NCBI GenBank assembly: GCA_011742915.1
Contig: JAAQTN010000007.1
Span: 91,021-155,020 of the forward strand
Reading direction: 5' to 3'
Source: Billgrantia desiderata
GTDB lineage: Bacteria > Pseudomonadota > Gammaproteobacteria > Pseudomonadales > Halomonadaceae
Length of the DNA: 64,000 bases
The stretch's first letter is position 1. The number at the start of each line of letters is the position of its first letter. Below the pieces are notes generated by a model. That model ran no database searches. It worked only from the letters and a program-made list of their open reading frames with translations, and was not told where the DNA came from. A program made the translations under genes and the position numbers. This document shows, piece after piece, positions 60,077 to 64,000 of the stretch.

Positions 60077-61282
60077 ATGTCATTGCGCCAGGACTGGTCG
60101 CTGTCGGCCGTGACCGCCGGCTTCGTGGCGGTGCTGATCTCCTATGCCGGCCCGCTGGCGATCTTCTTCCAGGCCGCGCAGAGCGCGGACATCTCCGCCC
60201 AGATGATGAGTTCCTGGGTATGGGCGATCTCCATCGGTGCCGCGGTGTCGGGTATCGGCCTGAGCCTGTGGCTCAAGGTGCCGGTGATCACCGCCTGGTC
60301 GGCGCCCGGCACGGCGCTGTTGGTCACGCTGTTTCCCGGGCTGTCGTTGAACGAGGCGGTGGGGGCCTATCTCACCGCCGCCTTGATCGTCTTCGCGGTG
60401 GGGGTGAGCGGCACCTTCGACCGTCTCATCGCCTTGATACCTCCCGGAATCGCCGCGGCGATGATGGCCGGCATCCTGTTCCAGTTCGGCCTTGGCGTGT
60501 TCACTTCACTGGAGAGCTCGCCGGCCCTGGCCATGGGCATGCTCGCCGCCTACCTGGTGTTCAAGCGGCTCTTCCCGCGCTACTTCCTGGTGCTGTTGCT
60601 GCTGGTCGGGATCGTGCTGGCGGTAGGGCTGGAGGGCGCCAGCCTGGCAGGCGTTTCATGGCAGCTGGCCGCGCCCGCGCCGATTCGCCCCGAGTGGACG
60701 CTGAGCGCCACCCTGAGCCTGGCGCTGCCGCTGGCGCTGGTCAGTCTCACCGGCCAGTTCCTGCCGGGCATGGCGATCCTGCGCGGCGCCGGCTACGCCA
60801 CCCAGGCCCGGCCGATCCTCACCGTTACCAGCCTGGTGTCGATGCCGATGGCGCTGTTCGGTGGCATCACCACGGTGGTGGCGGCCATCACCGCGGCGCT
60901 GTGTACCGGCAGGGCGGCCCACCCCGACCCCGCCAGGCGCTATGTGGCCGGGGTGGCCAACGGCGTGTTCTATCTGTTCGGCGCGCTGTTCTCGGGCAGC
61001 ATCGTGCTGCTGTTCACCTCGCTGCCGGTGACCTTCGTCGCCCTGCTGGCGGGACTGGCGCTGATCGGGGCGATCAGCGGCAACCTCAGTGCCGCGGCAG
61101 CCGAGAAGCAGCACCTCGAGGCCTCGATCATCACCTTCCTGGCCACCGCCTCGGGGATGAGCCTGTTCGGTCTGGGCTCGGCCTTCTGGGGTGTGGCGAT
61201 CGGCTGTGCGGCCTACCTGATCCTGCATCGGCCGTGCGCGCTGCCGCGGGAGCGGGCGGTGGCCGTCGACGAAAAGACGTGA
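60077..61282 (+). CDS. benE: Benzoate/H+ symporter BenE
   Basis: A 401-residue protein with about 12 membrane segments. SAVTAGFVAVLISYAGPLAIFFQAA at the N-terminus, KVPVITAWSAPGTALLVTLFPG (near 70-90), GTFDRLIALIPPGIAAAMMAGILFQFGLG (near 110-138) and the repeated GNLSAAAAEKQHLEAS segment are characteristic of BenE. It lies beyond the terminator and so may have its own promoter. Confidence 0.9.
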   Translation: MSLRQDWSLSAVTAGFVAVLISYAGPLAIFFQAAQSADISAQMMSSWVWAISIGAAVSGIGLSLWLKVPVITAWSAPGTALLVTLFPGLSLNEAVGAYLTAALIVFAVGVSGTFDRLIALIPPGIAAAMMAGILFQFGLGVFTSLESSPALAMGMLAAYLVFKRLFPRYFLVLLLLVGIVLAVGLEGASLAGVSWQLAAPAPIRPEWTLSATLSLALPLALVSLTGQFLPGMAILRGAGYATQARPILTVTSLVSMPMALFGGITTVVAAITAALCTGRAAHPDPARRYVAGVANGVFYLFGALFSGSIVLLFTSLPVTFVALLAGLALIGAISGNLSAAAAEKQHLEASIITFLATASGMSLFGLGSAFWGVAIGCAAYLILHRPCALPRERAVAVDEKT

Positions 61283-61349
61283 TTGCTCCGCATGAGAAAT
61301 TCGGCCAATGTCGAGGCATGACTGCCGAACGTCGGCCTGAAACCCCAGC

Positions 61350-63077
61350 ATGTGCGTGGCGCCTATGCTAGATCGAGCTGCTCCCGAGAATTCGGCCTGG
61401 AATCCCGGCCTCGAAGCCGACCTGCCCAGGCGCTACCAGCCCCTGGAAACCATCCATCGCGAGGAGAACGTCTCTACCCGGCTGGCCGAGATCCCCGAAC
61501 TGAGAGCCCTCACCGGCCTCGAGGAGGAGGAGCTGGTGGCGTTTCGCGCCGAGCGTCTGGTGCTGCACGAGCTGATCGTGCGGGTGACCGCCGATATCCG
61601 AGTGGCCGAGGGGGAAGAGGAGGAGATGCTGGGGCGCAACTTCCGCCGCATCACCCTGCAGATCCTCAGCGGCTACCTGCTGCCCCATATGCCGGCGCTG
61701 CGTCAGGCCTTCGACGAGCTCTACGCGACGATCCGGACCGGAGTGGGGCAGATCCTGGAAGCGGCCTTCGCCGTCGAGCCGGAAGCGGCCGAGCCCGAGC
61801 CGGTCTCGCTGCTGACCCGCTGGCTGGGCAGGCGCCCGGCGCCGCAGCGGCAGGCGGACCGCCGTACCCTGGAGGAGCGCCACCATGATGCCATCCAGGG
61901 CATCAAGCAGCGAGGGCTGGCCGCCCAGGACGAACTCGAACAGGCCATCTACAAGAGCGCCTATCGGGTGATGAGTTCGATTGCCGCGGTCCATGGCCAT
62001 ATCGGCGTGGACCGCGAGGTGCTGGCGACGCTGATCGCCCGTCACGCCTGCAACGACTATGGCAGCCGTGAGATCGGCAACCTGCTGGCGCCTCACATCG
62101 AGCGGGCCATCGAGCAGGAGGGCTACGCCCGGGTGCCACTCGCCGACGAGCCGATCCTGATCAGCCTCAAGGGCGCCTCGGCGGCCGGCAAGAGCTCCCT
62201 GCGCCACCTGCTGCGATACACCCTGCAGGATCTCGGTATCCCGCCGGAGCAGTACGGTACCATCACGCCCGATATCTGGCGTCGCCTGCTGCTCGACTAC
62301 GAGACCCTGGGTGAGGCCTACAAGTACGCCGGTCGCCTGGCGGGCAAGGAGGTCAAGCTGATCGACGCCAAGCTGGACCGCTACATTCGCGACAAGGCGC
62401 AGCGGGACCGCACCATTCCCAACCTGCTGATCGACCGCTTTCGCTTCGACAGTTTCTCCTCCGACACGGTGCCGCGGCTGCTGGATGGCACTTACGCCAA
62501 GTACGTCTCCACCATGCACATGTACTTCATCATCACCCCGCCGGAGGCCACGGTGGAGCGGGGCTGGCTGCGCGGGCTGGAGCGCGGGCGCTACAAGGCG
62601 GTGTCGGATTTCCTGGGGCACTGTGTGGAGGCCTACGACGGCATGCCCAGGGTGTTCTTCAAGTGGATGGACAGCCCGCGGCCGCGCTTCAAGTACGTGT
62701 TCCTCGACAACAGCGTGCCCCGGCACACCCCGCCGGAGGTCGTCGCCCACGGCACCCGCGAAGTGCTGCACGTGCTGGACCCTGTGGGCCTGGTCAACCT
62801 CGACCGCTACAAGAAGATCAACACCACGGCGACGTGTCCGGATGAGGTCTATCCCGCCGGCGACACCCTGGCCGTGGCCGCCAACTGCACCTTCCTCAAG
62901 CAGTGCCTCGCCAAGGTGCCGGAGGTGCGTTTCGCCGACCGCGCCAGCGGCAAGGTCTACCTGAGCGCCACCGCGGGCCGCTTCACGGTGGAGGACGCTG
63001 CACTGCTACGCGCCAAGCGGCAGGACCCGGAGCTGGCAGCGTTGTTTGCGGCGCTGGGAGTGTCCGAGGGGGAGTGA
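61350..63077 (+). CDS. Large P-loop protein, zeta-toxin/kinase-like, function unknown
   Basis: About 575 residues; the start (ATG 61350 or 61365) is uncertain, as neither has a good ribosome site. The first half is helical and charged, with no family I recognise. A Walker A motif GASAAGKSS is at residues 275-283 in PILISLKGASAAGKSSLRHLLRY, followed by TITPDIWRRLLLDYETLGEAYKYAG and STMHMYFIITPPEATVERGWLRGLERGRYKAV. This arrangement is reminiscent of zeta-toxin and related kinases that phosphorylate small molecules. No antitoxin-like gene is adjacent. It is unrelated to the catabolic genes by any visible link. Confidence 0.7.
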   Translation: MCVAPMLDRAAPENSAWNPGLEADLPRRYQPLETIHREENVSTRLAEIPELRALTGLEEEELVAFRAERLVLHELIVRVTADIRVAEGEEEEMLGRNFRRITLQILSGYLLPHMPALRQAFDELYATIRTGVGQILEAAFAVEPEAAEPEPVSLLTRWLGRRPAPQRQADRRTLEERHHDAIQGIKQRGLAAQDELEQAIYKSAYRVMSSIAAVHGHIGVDREVLATLIARHACNDYGSREIGNLLAPHIERAIEQEGYARVPLADEPILISLKGASAAGKSSLRHLLRYTLQDLGIPPEQYGTITPDIWRRLLLDYETLGEAYKYAGRLAGKEVKLIDAKLDRYIRDKAQRDRTIPNLLIDRFRFDSFSSDTVPRLLDGTYAKYVSTMHMYFIITPPEATVERGWLRGLERGRYKAVSDFLGHCVEAYDGMPRVFFKWMDSPRPRFKYVFLDNSVPRHTPPEVVAHGTREVLHVLDPVGLVNLDRYKKINTTATCPDEVYPAGDTLAVAANCTFLKQCLAKVPEVRFADRASGKVYLSATAGRFTVEDAALLRAKRQDPELAALFAALGVSEGE

Positions 63078-63085
63078 GCGTCCTG

Positions 63086-63120
63086 ACGCCACGGGCTCGC
63101 ACTCGGCGGGCCCGTGGCGT
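63086..63120. terminator. Hairpin between convergent P-loop and gfa genes
   Basis: ACGCCACGGGC and GCCCGTGGCGT form a perfect 11-bp stem over a 13-base loop. No T-run; possible bidirectional terminator. Confidence 0.5.
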
Positions 63121-63147
63121 TGCGCTGGAGATATTACCCCGTCGTGC

Positions 63148-63852
63148 TCACAGCACCCCCTTGGCCTTGGCGGTATGCGTGGCGATGGCGTCCATCAGCG
63201 GCGGCGAGAGGCAGTCGTAGGGCGGCAGGCCCAGCTCCTGCAGCCGTGAGCGGACCGCGCCCATGTTCTGCGGGTCGGCGCCGGACTCGATGATCGACGA
63301 GACGAAGGCGGCGAATTCGGGGCCGGCCCAGCCCTCGTCGGGGGAGAGCTCGGTGTGGATGAAATCGAGCCCGTGGAAGGGGTGGCTGGTGTTCTCGATG
63401 CGGCCGTACATGTGCACACCGCAGCCGGTGCAGGCATGGCGCTGAATGGCCGCGGCCGAATCGACCACCTGGAGCTTCTCCTCGTGGGCGGTGACCTTGA
63501 GCTTGTCGCGGGGCACCACGGCCACCATCGAGAACAGCGCGCCCTCGGGCTTCCAGCACTTGGTGCAGCCGCAGACATGGTTGTGGGCGCACTGGGCGTC
63601 GATCGTCACCTCGACCCGGTCGCTCGGGCAGTGGCAGTGGAGCTTGCCACCGGTGAAGCTGTCGCTGCCGCGCTTGACGCCGTCGTCCACGGCGGGATGG
63701 ATGTGAACGTTGTGGTGGCTCATGGTGGGTTGACTCCCCTGTGTTGTCGTTTTTTCGGGGTTTCTCGTCGCAGGTGGCGGTCGGGGCGTGCTCTGTGTCG
63801 CAGTTGCAGGCTTGCCGCCGAACCAGCGCTGGATGATGTCCATCAGGCTCAT
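63148..63852 (-). CDS. gfa: S-(hydroxymethyl)glutathione synthase (formaldehyde-activating enzyme)
   Basis: The core from Met at 63723 is 191 residues, the family length, with zinc cysteines Cys30, 32, 51, 53, 56, 98 and 101 (HCHC, CGCTKC, CTGC) and the family phrases [28 protein letters not shown] and [12 protein letters not shown]. It speeds the joining of formaldehyde and glutathione. The frame stays open upstream to an ATG at 63852 with a strong AAGGAGG, giving a 43-residue extension [15 protein letters not shown]... rich in Pro, Thr and Gln. The inner ATG also has AGGGGAG upstream. Both forms may be made. It is upstream of nothing else here but next to the formaldehyde dehydrogenase gene. 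Confidence 0.9.
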   Translation of the reverse strand: MSLMDIIQRWFGGKPATATQSTPRPPPATRNPEKTTTQGSQPTMSHHNVHIHPAVDDGVKRGSDSFTGGKLHCHCPSDRVEVTIDAQCAHNHVCGCTKCWKPEGALFSMVAVVPRDKLKVTAHEEKLQVVDSAAAIQRHACTGCGVHMYGRIENTSHPFHGLDFIHTELSPDEGWAGPEFAAFVSSIIESGADPQNMGAVRSRLQELGLPPYDCLSPPLMDAIATHTAKAKGVL

Positions 63853-63907
63853 GCTGCCTCCTTGTCCCTTGGACGTGTATCGCTCTTGTGACGCTTTCGC
63901 GCGACTT

Positions 63908-64000
<93 letters not shown>

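Overview
The window is a dense, GC-rich stretch of bacterial chromosome. It looks like a halophilic gammaproteobacterium of the Halomonadaceae (Halomonas/Billgrantia type). That is inferred from the general look of the proteins, the many TRAP transporters and the ben/cat gene content; no rRNA or phylogenetic marker is present to prove it. There are about 52 protein genes, and I see no tRNA, rRNA, CRISPR, phage or transposase gene.

Almost the whole window is a catabolic supercluster for aromatic and alicyclic acids. (1) 1-14.4 kb: the end of a TfdA/TauD-type dioxygenase, then a hydroxycinnamate block with a MarR regulator, feruloyl-CoA synthase, porin, TRAP transporter, CoA-transferase, thiolase, and a divergent enoyl-CoA hydratase / SDR / acyl-CoA dehydrogenase operon. 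This set fits side-chain shortening of hydroxycinnamoyl-CoA by beta-oxidation. (2) 14.4-25.5 kb: vanAB with a lone TRAP receptor, vanR, an aryl-alcohol and an aldehyde dehydrogenase with an AraC regulator, and a second TRAP system. (3) 25.5-33.9 kb: pobA with an AraC regulator, then a tripartite tricarboxylate (TctCBA) transporter with a CaiB/BaiF CoA-transferase, an SDR and a nitroreductase. (4) 33.9-41.4 kb: a cyclohexanecarboxylate-to-pimeloyl-CoA cluster (aliA, badH, badI, aliB, a MarR regulator, a hydratase) with a periplasmic binding protein. (5) 41.5-43.4 kb: a cupin, a crotonase-like protein and a methyltransferase. (6) 43.5-50.6 kb: the 3-hydroxybenzoate/gentisate operon with its own TRAP transporter. 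(7) 50.7-61.3 kb: a small four-cysteine protein, then a LysR regulator diverging from catBCA-benABCD with two BenE-like permeases. (8) 61.3-64 kb: a P-loop protein of unknown role, then formaldehyde detoxification genes (gfa and the end of the glutathione-dependent formaldehyde dehydrogenase gene).

The parts connect. Hydroxycinnamates would be shortened to vanillate or 4-hydroxybenzoate, which VanAB and PobA turn into protocatechuate. Formaldehyde released by VanAB can be taken up by Gfa and the formaldehyde dehydrogenase. Benzoate goes to catechol and muconolactone, and 3-hydroxybenzoate goes through gentisate to fumarate and pyruvate. Protocatechuate ring cleavage and the final beta-ketoadipate steps are not in the window.

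The most interesting signals lie between genes. A GAC-N4-GTC(G) box recurs 82-115 bp upstream of six start codons in blocks 1-3. In most of these promoters a second, more specific inverted repeat lies 41-60 bp closer to the gene: TTGTTGATTCAACAA in the hydroxycinnamate block, or TGTKCG-N5-CGNAC(A/G) in the transporter/SDR block. This suggests a layered regulatory scheme: one global activator plus local repressors. Other notable items are a 124-bp dispersed repeat present twice (one copy supplies the catB stop codon), a VanR operator inside the vanR gene, an in-frame hexanucleotide repeat in an acyl-CoA dehydrogenase, and crotonase-family proteins lacking the usual catalytic glutamates.
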